Source: DAOMNO01 sp035443885 (GTDB lineage Bacteria > Planctomycetota > Phycisphaerae > Phycisphaerales > SM1A02). From it: 64,000 bases of DNA. The stretch is taken from the NCBI GenBank assembly GCA_035443885.1, contig DAOMNO010000006.1:62001-126000 (forward strand), given 5' to 3'. Below, in pieces: positions 49,976 to 60,144 of this stretch. A model generated the notes under the pieces. That model was not told where the DNA came from, did no database searches, and saw only the letters and a list, made by a program, of their open reading frames with translations. Position 1 is the first letter of the stretch; every line of letters begins with the position of its first letter. The translations under genes and the position numbers were made by a program.

Positions 49976-52900
49976 ACGAGAACAAGGCCGGCAAGATCAT
50001 CGTCATACTCGCCGTTGTGTGTGCGGTCATTGTGCCCGCGTTATACGTGGTTATGGTTCCGCGTTCGGAGCCGAAGCCCGCGCCGCTGCCGCCAAGCGCC
50101 TTGCAGATTGAGCAGAACAATCGTGGTGTCGGGCTGATGGGTCGCTACGAGTACCGTGAAGCTGCGGAGATATTCCGTGCGCTGGTTGAGGCTCGTCCCG
50201 ATTGGCTGGATGTGCGAGTCAATCTTGCCATTGCCACGCTCAATCGGCAAGAACCGGGTGACGAAGACGCAGCGATGCAGATGCTTGCAGAGGTTCTGCA
50301 GGAAGACCCGAACCATCTGCGGGCGCACTACTGCTCCGGGCTGCTTTATTTGCACGGCGGCGAGCCGGATCGTGCGCTTCCGCATTTCAAACTCGTTGCA
50401 GAGCGCGATCCTGCCGATGCTCACGCGGCGTACTACATTGGACAGATTATGGCATCGGAAGATTACGCGGAAGCTCTTGCGTGGTTCAGCCGCGCGATGG
50501 AGTTGGATCCGCACCTGCGCAGCGCGCATTACGGCGCATCACAGATGCTTCGCCGACTTGGTCGCGATGAGGACGCCACAGCAATGCTGACAGAGTTCGA
50601 ACGGCTTCGCACCAACCCACGCGCCTCGCTGGCGGAGTTCGTCTATACGCGAATGGGTCGCAAGGGCGAAGCGATTGCAATCGATATGCCTCTTGCAGGC
50701 CGAATGGCTGTGATGCCGCCGGGTGGTTCGATCTTTGCAGATGCTGCGCCACTGCTGACAAATGGAGATGATTTCACGTGGCGCGCGCGCGAATCAGGTC
50801 GCGCTGTGTCGATGACCGCGTGTGACATCACAGGCAACGGATTGATCGACATTTTCATCGCAGGCGCACTGGATGAACCGGGGCTGTATAACGCTGTCTG
50901 CATCCAGAATGCCGACGCTCCGGGCACGTTTACGCTTGACCCAACACACCCGCTTGCGCGGATTCCACATGTGAACGCTGCTCTCTGGGGCGATTTCGAT
51001 AACGATGGTCTGACCGATGTGTACCTCTGTCGTCGTGGGCCGAACATGCTGCTTCGGCGAGTGCCTGCTGGCTCGAACGATACGATGTGGGTTGACGTTA
51101 CCGATGCAACGGGCACATCAGGCGGTGATTTTGATACCGTTGACGGCCTTTTCTTTGATGCGGACCATGATGGCGATCTTGATGTTTTCCTCGTCAACAC
51201 TGACGGTCCAAATGAACTGCTGAGCAACAATCGGGATGCGTCGCTGCCCACATTCAGGCCGATCGCACAACAGCGGGAAATTGCGGGTATAGGCAGCAAC
51301 TCCGCCTCACGGCAGGTCATTGCTGCAGACCTCGACGGCGATCGCGATCTGGACATCATCGTCATCAACGAGCAACCGCCGCATGAGGTGTACATCAATG
51401 ACCGCCTCTGGCAGTATCGCTCAGGCGGAAGCGAGTTCGATGCGATTCGTCAGGCAGAGATTGCTGCGATGGTTGCCGTCGATATGATCGTGGACGGCCA
51501 GATCGAACTCTACGGACTGCGCGAGCGACAAGGGCGGGTGCAGCGCGTGCGATGGACGCGAAATGCGGAAGGCGTTTGGCAGGAAATGCTGCAGGCTGAT
51601 CCGCCTGATTGGAGTGATCGCAAACTCCCTGAAGATCGCGAGCGTGCACTTGCGCTTGCGGTCATGGATGTCAATGGTGATGGGCAGCGAAACGTGCTGT
51701 CATTGACAGATCGCGGTGGCGCCGTATGGAATGGGCGGGGGCTGATGCACGGGTTGCACATGGAAGCGGCTGCAGGTTGGGGTGTGATCGTAGTGAGCAC
51801 GGATCGCGGGCCTTCAGTGGTCGGTCTTCCTGAAGGATCGCAACCAGTCATCTGGCACCCTGGATCAGGACGATATCAGTACGCGACGCTCTCCTTCACC
51901 GGCCGTGAGGATGCAGGACATTCGATGCGGTCCAACGCATCGGGAATCGGCACGCACTACGCGGCTCGTTTTGGCTCGCATTGGGTTGCAGGTTCAACCT
52001 TGCCCAGTGTGTCAGGCCCCGGTCAGTCTCATCAGCCGCAGGCTGTGGGTGTGGCAGGACATCGGAAAATCGACTTTCTTTCAATCGACTGGTCAGACGG
52101 GATTTTTCAGAGTGAGATCGACCTTGCTGTTGGCGAACATCACGTGATTTCCGAAACGCAGCGGCAGCTTTCATCCTGCCCTGTCCTCTTTGTGTGGAAT
52201 GGTGAAAAGTTCGAGTTCGTCAGCGACGTGCTCGGTGTGGGTGGCATGGGATTCGCGGTTGGGCCAGGCGAGTACGCGCCGTCGCGGCCTTGGGAGCGAT
52301 TCAAATTCACGGAAGGAGTGCTCCAGCCGAAGCACGGGCGATACATCATCAAACTCGGTGAGCCGATGGAAGAGGCGTGCTATCTCGATTCAGCGAAACT
52401 CGTCGCGTATGACCTGCCGCCCGGGTGGTCCATGACTCTGGATGAGCGCATGGGGATTGGTGATCCTGCCCCAACAGGCGCGACACGGTTTTACCAGCGC
52501 AGCATGTCGCCAACGCTTGCCGTGAACGAACGCGGTGAAGATGTAACGCAAGCAGTGCAAAGCGCAGACCTTGTGGCTGCTCCTGTTGGAGAATTGGACC
52601 TGCGCTTCATTGGTTTGCTCAAGAACGATCACGCCATCACCATCACATTCCCTGAGCCACTTGATTCAGAGCATGGCGATGTGCTGCTCATTGCGGACGG
52701 CTGGGTGGAGTATCCATATTCGCAGACGATGTTTGCAGCATGGCAAGCTGGCGCTACGTATCGCGCTCCGACAATCGAAGCGATGAATGCAGAGGGTGAG
52801 TGGATTGTTGTGTGGGAACAGGTCGGCTATCCGGCGGGCATGCCCCGCGAGATGTCTGTGCCATTGCCAGCGGATCGGCTGCCACCAGGTACAAGGTTAC

Positions 52901-53403
52901 TTCGCATCACGACCAACCAGGAGATTTACTGGGATCGGTTCTTGATTGCATGGGCCAAAGAATGCCCGGATGCGGTGCGTCGCGAGCTTCCGCTGGTTCG
53001 GGCAGAGTTGATGCGCACTGGCTTTGCCCAGCGGCTCGACTTGCCGCAGCGGTTGCCGTACTACGACTACGATCGCAGAGTGCCGCTGTGGGATACGCGA
53101 CATCAGACCGGGTTCTATACGGAGTTCGGTGATGTGCTGCCACTTATACGAGACCCGAACGGTGCACTGGCCATCTTCGGCCCCGGCGAAGAAGTCCATA
53201 TGGAGTTCGCTGCATTGAATCAGTCGCCTGATGCCGGTTGGCGGCGGTTCTATGTGCTGGAAACAGAAGGCTGGTGCAAGGACATGGACCTCTTCACGAA
53301 GGATGGGGACACGCTGGAGCCGCTCCCTGTACGAGAAGGTGCCGGTTCCTTGCCTAGGCAACTTCACATGATGTTCAATACTCGATTCCGATCAGGCCGA
53401 TGA
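49972..53403 (+). CDS. membrane-anchored TPR and FG-GAP (CRTAC-like) protein
   Basis: 1143 residues. A membrane helix (7-29) anchors it, with most of the chain outside. TPR units cover about 45-215. FG-GAP/VCBS repeats with calcium-loop signatures follow: DFDNDGLTDVYL, DADHDGDLDVFLV and DLDGDRDLDIIVIN (about 340-480). The C-terminal ~450 residues contain FVSDVLGVGGMGFAVGPGEY and a WDTRHQTGFYTEFGDVLPL stretch also seen in planctomycete CRTAC proteins. It is coupled to the nitrilase (ATGA overlap) and precedes the cytochrome by 154 nt. The role is unknown; a binding scaffold in the cell envelope is likely from the domain types. Confidence 0.8.
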   Translation: MNENKAGKIIVILAVVCAVIVPALYVVMVPRSEPKPAPLPPSALQIEQNNRGVGLMGRYEYREAAEIFRALVEARPDWLDVRVNLAIATLNRQEPGDEDAAMQMLAEVLQEDPNHLRAHYCSGLLYLHGGEPDRALPHFKLVAERDPADAHAAYYIGQIMASEDYAEALAWFSRAMELDPHLRSAHYGASQMLRRLGRDEDATAMLTEFERLRTNPRASLAEFVYTRMGRKGEAIAIDMPLAGRMAVMPPGGSIFADAAPLLTNGDDFTWRARESGRAVSMTACDITGNGLIDIFIAGALDEPGLYNAVCIQNADAPGTFTLDPTHPLARIPHVNAALWGDFDNDGLTDVYLCRRGPNMLLRRVPAGSNDTMWVDVTDATGTSGGDFDTVDGLFFDADHDGDLDVFLVNTDGPNELLSNNRDASLPTFRPIAQQREIAGIGSNSASRQVIAADLDGDRDLDIIVINEQPPHEVYINDRLWQYRSGGSEFDAIRQAEIAAMVAVDMIVDGQIELYGLRERQGRVQRVRWTRNAEGVWQEMLQADPPDWSDRKLPEDRERALALAVMDVNGDGQRNVLSLTDRGGAVWNGRGLMHGLHMEAAAGWGVIVVSTDRGPSVVGLPEGSQPVIWHPGSGRYQYATLSFTGREDAGHSMRSNASGIGTHYAARFGSHWVAGSTLPSVSGPGQSHQPQAVGVAGHRKIDFLSIDWSDGIFQSEIDLAVGEHHVISETQRQLSSCPVLFVWNGEKFEFVSDVLGVGGMGFAVGPGEYAPSRPWERFKFTEGVLQPKHGRYIIKLGEPMEEACYLDSAKLVAYDLPPGWSMTLDERMGIGDPAPTGATRFYQRSMSPTLAVNERGEDVTQAVQSADLVAAPVGELDLRFIGLLKNDHAITITFPEPLDSEHGDVLLIADGWVEYPYSQTMFAAWQAGATYRAPTIEAMNAEGEWIVVWEQVGYPAGMPREMSVPLPADRLPPGTRLLRITTNQEIYWDRFLIAWAKECPDAVRRELPLVRAELMRTGFAQRLDLPQRLPYYDYDRRVPLWDTRHQTGFYTEFGDVLPLIRDPNGALAIFGPGEEVHMEFAALNQSPDAGWRRFYVLETEGWCKDMDLFTKDGDTLEPLPVREGAGSLPRQLHMMFNTRFRSGR

Positions 53404-53557
53404 ATCGGCATCGCATCACCGAAGCCGCTGCATAAAACACGCATAATGCGAATGTCAAGGACTTTTTTCTTGCCATTGACTGTAGTGATCGTGCATACTG
53501 GTCGCATTCAATGTAATGGTGATGGCCGGTGATGTTGGACTGTGAAGGAGCAGACAG

Positions 53558-56395
53558 TTGAAGCGATCGATTGGAACAGAAGGCAGCGGTGGGGTGCCGT
53601 TGCGGAAGCGCTATGTACCGGTGGTCGGCCCGAAGCTGAAGCGATTGCTGGGGTTTGTCTTTGCACTGTTCGCACTGCTGGTGGTCAACTCGGTTTACCT
53701 CCTCAGCGTTACGGTCGCGGGGGTGCAGTATCAGAACTACTTCTACCTGCTCATGTTCCTGCTGCACCTCGTATTAGGGTTTGTGATCGTCGTTCCTGTG
53801 ATCGTGTTCGGCATCATTCACATCCGCAACGCACGCAATCGGCCCAACAAGCGGGCGATCCGTGCCGGTTATGCTCTCTTTATTACCGCGATCATTCTGC
53901 TGGCCAGTGGCATTGTGCTGACGCGCATTGATGGCGTCATCGTCGTAACCGACGCCACGACGAGATCCATTGCATACTGGGCACATGTGATTACGCCGGT
54001 GCTGGCCATCTGGCTCTTTGTCTTGCATCGACTTGCGGGAAGAAAGATCAAGTGGAAGGTCGGCGTGAGCTGGGCAGCCGTCGCTGCGGGGTTTGCAGCC
54101 ATGATGGTCTGGGTGCATGCACAGGACCCGCGTGCGTGGAACGTGGAAGGCAATCCGGACGGCGATCAGTACTTCCGCCCATCGCTTGCTCGAACGGTCA
54201 GTGGCAACTTTATTCCAGAGCGCGTGTTGCACAACGATGCCTACTGCCAGGAATGCCATGCAGATGTTCATGCGAGCTGGGCGACCTCTGTGCATCGTTT
54301 CAGTTCGTTCAACAACCCGCCGTACTTCTTTGCAGTGAAGGAGACCCGCGAGTTCTCGATGGAGCAAGACGGCGATGTCAACCGTTCTCGCTGGTGCGCT
54401 GGCTGTCACGATCCGGTGCCGTTCTTCTCAGGCAAGTTCAGCGATCCGCACTTCGACATGGTGCACGATCCATCAGCCCACGCGGGAATCACCTGTACGG
54501 TGTGCCACTCGATCACGCATGTGAACTCCACGCGAGGCAACGCAGACTACACGATCGACGAACCGATTCACTATCCATTCGCGTTCAGCGAGAACCCGAT
54601 GCTGGCATGGGTGAACCGACAACTCATCAAGGCCAAACCGGAATTCCACAAGCAGACATTCCTCAAGCCGCTGCACCGGACCACGGAGTTCTGCTCAACC
54701 TGTCACAAGGTTCACCTGCCACCTGAGCTTAATGATTACAAGTGGCTGCGCGGGCAGAATCACCATGACTCGTTCTGGTTGTCAGGGGTCTCCGGATATG
54801 GCATCGCCAGCTTCTATTACCCGCCCGTTGCGGAAACGAACTGCAATGGATGTCATATGCCCCTGATCCCATCGACGGACTTCGCAGCCAGAATCCGCGA
54901 CGACTCCGGCATTCTCAAAACGCTCGACCATCGCTTCCCGTCGGCGAACACTGCGATGCCGATTCTGGCGAACATGCCGAATCCCCAAGAGGTCATCAAG
55001 GCGCATCAGGAATTTCTTGAAGGCGTCATGCGGGTTGACATCTTCGGCGTGAAGAAGGGTGGCGCCATCGACGGCGAACTCATCGCGCCGTTGCGACCTG
55101 ATGTGCCGACCTTGACGCCCGGCGAGAGCTATCTGCTGGAGACCGTCATTCGCACCGTCAAGATGGGCCATCACTTCACACAGGGAACGATGGACTCAAA
55201 CGAAGTGTGGATGGATGTTACGGTCACCAGCGGCGATCGAGTCATCGGTCGCAGTGGCGGTCGTGAGCCGCGGCGCAATGAGACCGATCGCTGGTCGCAT
55301 TTCGTCAATGCATTTGTGATTGATCGCCACGGCAATCGCATCAATCGCCGCAATCCGCAGGATATTTTCGTGCCCCTTTACAACAACCAGATTCCGCCCG
55401 GCGCAGGTATGACGGTGCATTATCTGCTCGATCTGCCTGAAGACGTGACGGAGCCGGTTGTGGTGGATGTGAAGCTGCAATACCGCAAGTTCGATACGGA
55501 ATACATGGCGCTCGTGCTGGAAGACCCAGACTACTTCAACGATCTGCCGGTTACGACGCTTGCCCATGACACCGTGATTTTCCCCGTTGAGGGGATGAAC
55601 CCGAGCGCGCCGGTGGCGAACGCACCTTCGGTCATTCCTGAATGGCAGCGATGGAACGACTATGGCATCGGCTTGCTGCTGAAAGAAGGCGCGGGCGAAC
55701 TGCGCCAGGCGGAGCATGCTTTCCAGCAGGTCGAGCGGCTGGGCAGGCCTGACGGTCCGATTAACCTCGCGCGGGTGTACCTCCGCGAAGGTCGCGTAAC
55801 GGAAGAAGCTCCCGAGGCTCTTCGCCGCGCTCGTGATTTCAACCCGCCGCCGAATGAATGGTCGCTGCTCTGGTTCACTGCGCTGGTGCACAAGCAGAAC
55901 GCGCGGCTTGATGAGGCGATTGTTCTGCTGCGACAGATTATCGCGGGCGGCTTCGAGCAGGCGAAGGGGCGCGGTTTCGATTTCTCCAAAGATTACCGCG
56001 TGCTCAACGAACTGGGCGCAACGCTGTTTGAGCGAGCGAAGCAGGAGCGAGGCGCGGATCAACGACAGGCTCGTGAAGAGATGCTGCGCGAAGCCGTTAC
56101 GCTGTTCCAGCGCACGCTTTCCATGGAAATGGAAGACCTTGCGGCGCATTACAACCTTGCGCTCATCTTTGCCGAGTTGGGCGACGAAGAAGCTGCGGAG
56201 CGGCACCGCAGGCTGCACGCCACCTACAAACCGGACGACAATGCTCGCGATATAGCCGTCGCAGCGGCACGGATGAAGTATCCGTGGGCGAATCACGCCG
56301 CTGAGTCGATTGTGATCTACAACCTGCGTCGTCCGGGTGCGCCGGAACTGCCTGAACTCTCGGAATCGCGAATGGAGGTCGCGCAAAATGACTGA
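53558..56395 (+). CDS. five-TM pentaheme cytochrome c with TPR domain
   Basis: 945 residues, starting at a TTG with GAAGGAG 7 nt upstream. Five membrane helices cover about 28-187. TM2 and TM4 carry His70/His88 and His143/His157; the last pair has the HX13H spacing of cytochrome b. An exported domain holds five CxxCH heme motifs (230, 280, 313, 379, 429), as in cytochrome c554-like proteins. A beta-rich region (about 500-660) and TPR-like helices (about 690-910) follow. It overlaps the CRTAC1 gene by 8 nt. This combination suggests a membrane electron-transfer protein that passes electrons from quinol or a b-type heme to c hemes; partners and acceptor are unknown. Confidence 0.85.
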   Translation: MKRSIGTEGSGGVPLRKRYVPVVGPKLKRLLGFVFALFALLVVNSVYLLSVTVAGVQYQNYFYLLMFLLHLVLGFVIVVPVIVFGIIHIRNARNRPNKRAIRAGYALFITAIILLASGIVLTRIDGVIVVTDATTRSIAYWAHVITPVLAIWLFVLHRLAGRKIKWKVGVSWAAVAAGFAAMMVWVHAQDPRAWNVEGNPDGDQYFRPSLARTVSGNFIPERVLHNDAYCQECHADVHASWATSVHRFSSFNNPPYFFAVKETREFSMEQDGDVNRSRWCAGCHDPVPFFSGKFSDPHFDMVHDPSAHAGITCTVCHSITHVNSTRGNADYTIDEPIHYPFAFSENPMLAWVNRQLIKAKPEFHKQTFLKPLHRTTEFCSTCHKVHLPPELNDYKWLRGQNHHDSFWLSGVSGYGIASFYYPPVAETNCNGCHMPLIPSTDFAARIRDDSGILKTLDHRFPSANTAMPILANMPNPQEVIKAHQEFLEGVMRVDIFGVKKGGAIDGELIAPLRPDVPTLTPGESYLLETVIRTVKMGHHFTQGTMDSNEVWMDVTVTSGDRVIGRSGGREPRRNETDRWSHFVNAFVIDRHGNRINRRNPQDIFVPLYNNQIPPGAGMTVHYLLDLPEDVTEPVVVDVKLQYRKFDTEYMALVLEDPDYFNDLPVTTLAHDTVIFPVEGMNPSAPVANAPSVIPEWQRWNDYGIGLLLKEGAGELRQAEHAFQQVERLGRPDGPINLARVYLREGRVTEEAPEALRRARDFNPPPNEWSLLWFTALVHKQNARLDEAIVLLRQIIAGGFEQAKGRGFDFSKDYRVLNELGATLFERAKQERGADQRQAREEMLREAVTLFQRTLSMEMEDLAAHYNLALIFAELGDEEAAERHRRLHATYKPDDNARDIAVAAARMKYPWANHAAESIVIYNLRRPGAPELPELSESRMEVAQND

Positions 56396-58301
56396 CGCGA
56401 ATCTGCCGCATGGAGCGCATGATGAGGAGATGGTGCCGGTGGACGATGCGGTCATCGGTCGCGCGTTCTTCTGGTCATTGCTTGTGATCGCGATTGCTGG
56501 AGCCGTCGGTGTGGGATTCTTTCTGGCGCGGTACTGGAAAGAGGCGCCGTCAGAAGCGGTGCTGCCGAAGGACGCTGGCGAGATTCGCGGTATTGATCGA
56601 ACGACAGAGGGGGGGGTGATACCTGCCGTTCGTTTCCTCGATGTCGCCGCTGCCGCGGGAATCGATTTCGTGCACTTCAACGGCGCAACCGGCGAAAAGC
56701 TGTTGCCGGAAACCATGGGCGGCGGCTGCGCGATCTTTGACTACGACAACGACGGTCATCAGGACGTGCTTCTGGTGGATTCATGGTATTGGCCGCATGA
56801 TTCCAGGGTTCTCTCGTCTGCAGAGAAACCTGAAGCAAACGGGATGCGCCTGTACCGCAATGATGGGACAGGCAGGTTCAAAGATGTGAGCGTGGAAGTT
56901 GGGCTGGGCGTTGGGTTCTACGGCATGGGCGTCGCTGTCGGCGATGTGAATAACGACGGTAACGTTGATGTGTTCTTTACGGCTGTCGGCCCCAATCACT
57001 TTTATCGAAACATCGGTGGGAGATTCGTTGAAGCGACGGCGGAAGCAAATCTTGCAGGCGGTGAGCATGAATGGAGCACGAGCGCGGGCTTCTTCGACAT
57101 GAATCTCAATGGTCTGCTTGATCTATTCGTGTGCAACTACATCCAGTGGTCGCGTGCGATCGACATTGAGCTGAACTTCACCCTGAACGGTCGTGATCGT
57201 GCATATGGACCGCCCACCAATTATCGCGGCGCGCAGTCGTATCTCTATCGCAATCAGCTTGATTCACCAGGGGTGTTTGTCGAAGTTGGTGAATCTGCGG
57301 GTATTCATGTCAACAACCCCGCCACGGGCCTGCCGATGGGGAAAGCGCTTGCACTGGCATTCGCGGATGTCAACGACGATGGCTTGCTCGACATCTTCAT
57401 TGCCAACGACACGACGCAGAACTTTCTGTTCGTGAATGGAGCGGAAGGCACGCCGGGGCGCTTCATGGAAATGGGCGCGAGGTCTGGCGTCGCATTCTCG
57501 CCTTCAGGTCAATCAACCGGCGCGATGGGTATCGACGCTGCGCATTATCGCAACGATCGTGCACTGGCGGTCGGCATCGGAAACTTCGCGAATGAAATGA
57601 CGTCTTTCTACGTTTCGCGAACATCCGCGAGTGGTGCGGTGCAGTTTTCTGATGAAGCGATTGGCGAAGGCATTGGCTCACCCACACGCATCAAGCTCTC
57701 ATTCGGGTTGTTCTTCTTCGATTACGACCTTGACGGTCGGCTCGATCTGTTACAGGCCAACGGGCATCTTGAAGAAGAGATCAATCAGATTCAGTCCTCG
57801 CAACACTATGAGCAGCCTGCCCAGCTTTTCTGGAATGCCGGCCCGGCACGGCGTTCGTGCTACGTGGAAGTGCCTGCGGACTCACTGGGCGATCTGTCGC
57901 GCCCGATCGTTGGGCGTGGCGCCGCCTATGCTGATTTTGACGGTGATGGTGATCTGGATGTGCTGCTCACACAGATCAGCGGCCCACCGTTGCTGCTTCA
58001 AAACGAGCAGAATCTGGGCCACAACTGGCTACGCATCAAACTCATCGGCGATGGCGTAACCGTGAATCGTGATGCGATCGGCGCGATGGTGGAACTGACG
58101 GCAGGCGGCATCACGCAACGGCGAATGGTCATGCCGACCAAGAGTTATCTCTCGCAAGTCGAACTGCCTGTTACATTCGGTCTCGGTGAAAACGAGCAGG
58201 TCGAATCGCTCCGGATTACGTGGCCCGGCGGGCAGACGCAGCGAGTCGAAGTCCGCGCGGTCAATCGTCTCCTGACGATCCGGCAGCAGCAGGCCGGATG
58301 A
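56388..58301 (+). CDS. membrane-anchored CRTAC1-family protein (FG-GAP and ASPIC/UnbV)
   Basis: 637 residues; GGAGGT lies 8 nt before the ATG, within the end of the cytochrome gene. A membrane helix (about 26-49) is followed by an FG-GAP propeller with FDYDNDGHQDVLLVD, GDVNNDGNVDVFFT, DMNLNGLLDLFVCN and FDYDLDGRLDLLQANGH (about 115-520). The ASPIC/UnbV domain (about 546-634) ends GENEQVESLRITWPGG. CRTAC1-type proteins bind calcium and ligands outside the cell; bacterial ones have no settled role. Translational coupling to the cytochrome argues for a joint complex. Confidence 0.88.
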   Translation: MTDANLPHGAHDEEMVPVDDAVIGRAFFWSLLVIAIAGAVGVGFFLARYWKEAPSEAVLPKDAGEIRGIDRTTEGGVIPAVRFLDVAAAAGIDFVHFNGATGEKLLPETMGGGCAIFDYDNDGHQDVLLVDSWYWPHDSRVLSSAEKPEANGMRLYRNDGTGRFKDVSVEVGLGVGFYGMGVAVGDVNNDGNVDVFFTAVGPNHFYRNIGGRFVEATAEANLAGGEHEWSTSAGFFDMNLNGLLDLFVCNYIQWSRAIDIELNFTLNGRDRAYGPPTNYRGAQSYLYRNQLDSPGVFVEVGESAGIHVNNPATGLPMGKALALAFADVNDDGLLDIFIANDTTQNFLFVNGAEGTPGRFMEMGARSGVAFSPSGQSTGAMGIDAAHYRNDRALAVGIGNFANEMTSFYVSRTSASGAVQFSDEAIGEGIGSPTRIKLSFGLFFFDYDLDGRLDLLQANGHLEEEINQIQSSQHYEQPAQLFWNAGPARRSCYVEVPADSLGDLSRPIVGRGAAYADFDGDGDLDVLLTQISGPPLLLQNEQNLGHNWLRIKLIGDGVTVNRDAIGAMVELTAGGITQRRMVMPTKSYLSQVELPVTFGLGENEQVESLRITWPGGQTQRVEVRAVNRLLTIRQQQAG

Positions 58302-58357
58302 CAAAGGGCGGCCCATAAGCGATGATGCCCGTGTTGGCTCTTTGAGGAGACACGCTG

Positions 58358-58768
58358 GTGATCATCGTTAACACTGAGACTATTCCGGGCTATGAAGTCG
58401 TTGAGCTGCGCGGCCTCGTGCAGGGCAACACCATCCGCGCAAAGCACCTTGGGCGCGATATCGCTGCGTCGCTTAAAAATCTCGTCGGTGGTGAGCTGCG
58501 CGGTTATACCGAGCTGCTGACGGAAGCGCGGCGGCAGTCACTCGAACGCATGATGGCGCAGGCGCAGCAGCTTGGCGCCAACGCCATTGTCAACGTGCGA
58601 TTCACGACCAGCGCGATCACGCAAGGCGCCGCAGAACTCTACGCATACGGCACGGCCGTTACCGTGCGCGCCGTGGAAGCAGAGATTAAAGCGTCACATG
58701 TGGACGGCGCAGCAATGTTCCGTAAAGAGAATGTGCCTGATCCCACTCAATTCGGAGGTCAGGGATGA
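58358..58768 (+). CDS. YbjQ-family protein
   Basis: 136 residues, starting at a GTG with GAGGAGA 7 nt upstream. The YbjQ/UPF0145 fold (a pentameric beta-alpha protein once called heavy-metal-binding) is recognised by GYEVVELRGLVQGNTIR, LKNLVGGELRGYTELLTEAR and MMAQAQQLGANAIVNVRF. Function is unknown. It overlaps the next gene, a membrane-anchored homologue, by 4 nt (ATGA). Confidence 0.88.
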   Translation: MIIVNTETIPGYEVVELRGLVQGNTIRAKHLGRDIAASLKNLVGGELRGYTELLTEARRQSLERMMAQAQQLGANAIVNVRFTTSAITQGAAELYAYGTAVTVRAVEAEIKASHVDGAAMFRKENVPDPTQFGGQG

Positions 58769-59295
58769 CGCTTACGCTTTCGTTGGTCTCGCTTCTCGGT
58801 CCATTCCTCGGCATTGTGCTGAGCTGCGCGCTGCCGATGATGCTTGCCATCGTCGGTTTGCTCGTGGGGACGCTCGTTGAGCAGATGCATCTGCAGCGGC
58901 TGGATGCGTCGGAGCGGGAACTGTTGACTATCCCACTTACAGATCTGAAGACGCTCCCCCCCGGCTTGGATGGCCGCACCGTTCGCGGGGCAACGATGGT
59001 TGCGGGTTCAGTCGTGATTTCTACCGACTATTTCCGCACATTCACATCAACGCTTCGCAAGCTCATCGGCGGAGAGATGCGTTTTTACAATCGCCTGATG
59101 ATGCGAGGTCGGCGTGAGGCGGTGTGCCGAATGATGGAGCAGGCTCGCCGCCTCAACGCTGTCGCCGTCGTGAACCTTCGCTTGGAATCAAGCAACATTG
59201 GCGGGATGTCGAAGAACCCGGCGCCGATGGTTGAAGTGATCGCCTATGGCACAGCAGTGTTCGGCGATGGCGCGCCTCGGCCGCATTCCGGATGA
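58765..59295 (+). CDS. membrane-anchored YbjQ-like protein
   Basis: 176 residues with a hydrophobic N-terminus (about 5-38) and then the YbjQ domain, here GRTVRGATMVAGSVVISTD, LRKLIGGEMRFYNRLMMRGR and MMEQARRLNAVAVVNLRLES. It looks like a tethered paralogue of the preceding protein; with a 4-nt overlap they may assemble together. The C-terminus overlaps a possible longer start of the PrsW gene. Confidence 0.82.
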   Translation: MTLTLSLVSLLGPFLGIVLSCALPMMLAIVGLLVGTLVEQMHLQRLDASERELLTIPLTDLKTLPPGLDGRTVRGATMVAGSVVISTDYFRTFTSTLRKLIGGEMRFYNRLMMRGRREAVCRMMEQARRLNAVAVVNLRLESSNIGGMSKNPAPMVEVIAYGTAVFGDGAPRPHSG

Positions 59296-59347
59296 CCGGC
59301 ACACAGCCGTTCAAAGTGAGCGGCGATTATCAGCAGGCATTGAGGTG

Positions 59348-60094
59348 ATGCACGATATTCACGACGAGCCACAGTATCGCGGCCGTTTTCAGCCTGAGGA
59401 TGCGGATCGGCTGGATGAAGAACCGGCGCGAGCAAGCGGCGTAGTTGATGACGATCGCGGCTGGGAGCGATCGATCGCCGATGAGCCGGGGCTTGCGTGG
59501 TCTGGTATCAATCGTGAGACTACGCCCGGCTTTGCGGAGACAGTGCGCCATCGTCGCGAGTCGGGTTCTCGTTCGCGCAACTGGCTGCTGCTCGTGCTGA
59601 TCGGCCTTCTCACCGGGCCGTTTGCGATCTTCGGGGCGTTTTTCAAATCGCTCGTCGGCGAAAGCGGGTTCGGCTACATGGCCGTTGTAATCATCGGTCC
59701 GGTTATTGAAGAGATGTTGAAGGTCGCGGGCATTCTCTGGCTGGTTGAACGACGGCCTTGGGTCGTGCCTTCGGTCGGCGGCATTCTTCTCGTGGGCGTG
59801 CTCGGTGCGCTGGGCTTTGCTGCTATTGAGAACGTTATGTATCTCACCGTCTATATTCCCGATCATGGGCCGGCACTGGCACGATGGCGATGGACAGTTT
59901 GCGTGGTGATGCACATCGGATGCTCATTCATCGCAGCGAAAGGTGTCGCGGTCATGTGGAAGCGGTCGATGATGTCGGGACAACCGGCTGATGTCTCGGC
60001 GGCGTTTCCGTATTTTGTTACCGCCATCGCGATCCACGGCGGGTACAACGCTCTGGCAGTTCTGCTGCATAGTCTTGGTCTCAGCCCGGAATAA
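59348..60094 (+). CDS. PrsW-family intramembrane metalloprotease
   Basis: 248 residues from the ATG at 59348 (the frame is open to 59246, which would overlap the upstream gene). After a ~75-residue acidic cytosolic part come about seven membrane helices. Catalytic-type residues match PrsW: GPVIEEMLKVAGILWLVE (EE near 121), AAIENVMYLTVY, VVMHIGCSFIAAKG and AIAIHGGYNAL. PrsW of B. subtilis cuts the anti-sigma factor RsiW; other members act on different membrane proteins. No anti-sigma substrate is adjacent. It is followed 50 nt later by a second, unrelated membrane protease. Confidence 0.88.
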   Translation: MHDIHDEPQYRGRFQPEDADRLDEEPARASGVVDDDRGWERSIADEPGLAWSGINRETTPGFAETVRHRRESGSRSRNWLLLVLIGLLTGPFAIFGAFFKSLVGESGFGYMAVVIIGPVIEEMLKVAGILWLVERRPWVVPSVGGILLVGVLGALGFAAIENVMYLTVYIPDHGPALARWRWTVCVVMHIGCSFIAAKGVAVMWKRSMMSGQPADVSAAFPYFVTAIAIHGGYNALAVLLHSLGLSPE

Positions 60095-60144
60095 GCAGCT
60101 TGTTCACGAAGGTCGAAAGTCACAGCGAGAGAAGGAAGGGCAGC

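Noticed and set aside
53440..53520. Promoter before the cytochrome (TTGACT ... TACTGG)
   Set aside because: The spacing between the two hexamers is only 14 nt, too short for a standard promoter.
55196..56716. 506-codon minus-strand open frame opposite the cytochrome gene
   Set aside because: It is antisense to the pentaheme cytochrome and the start of the CRTAC1 gene, which have motifs and ribosome sites; the frame shows no domain.
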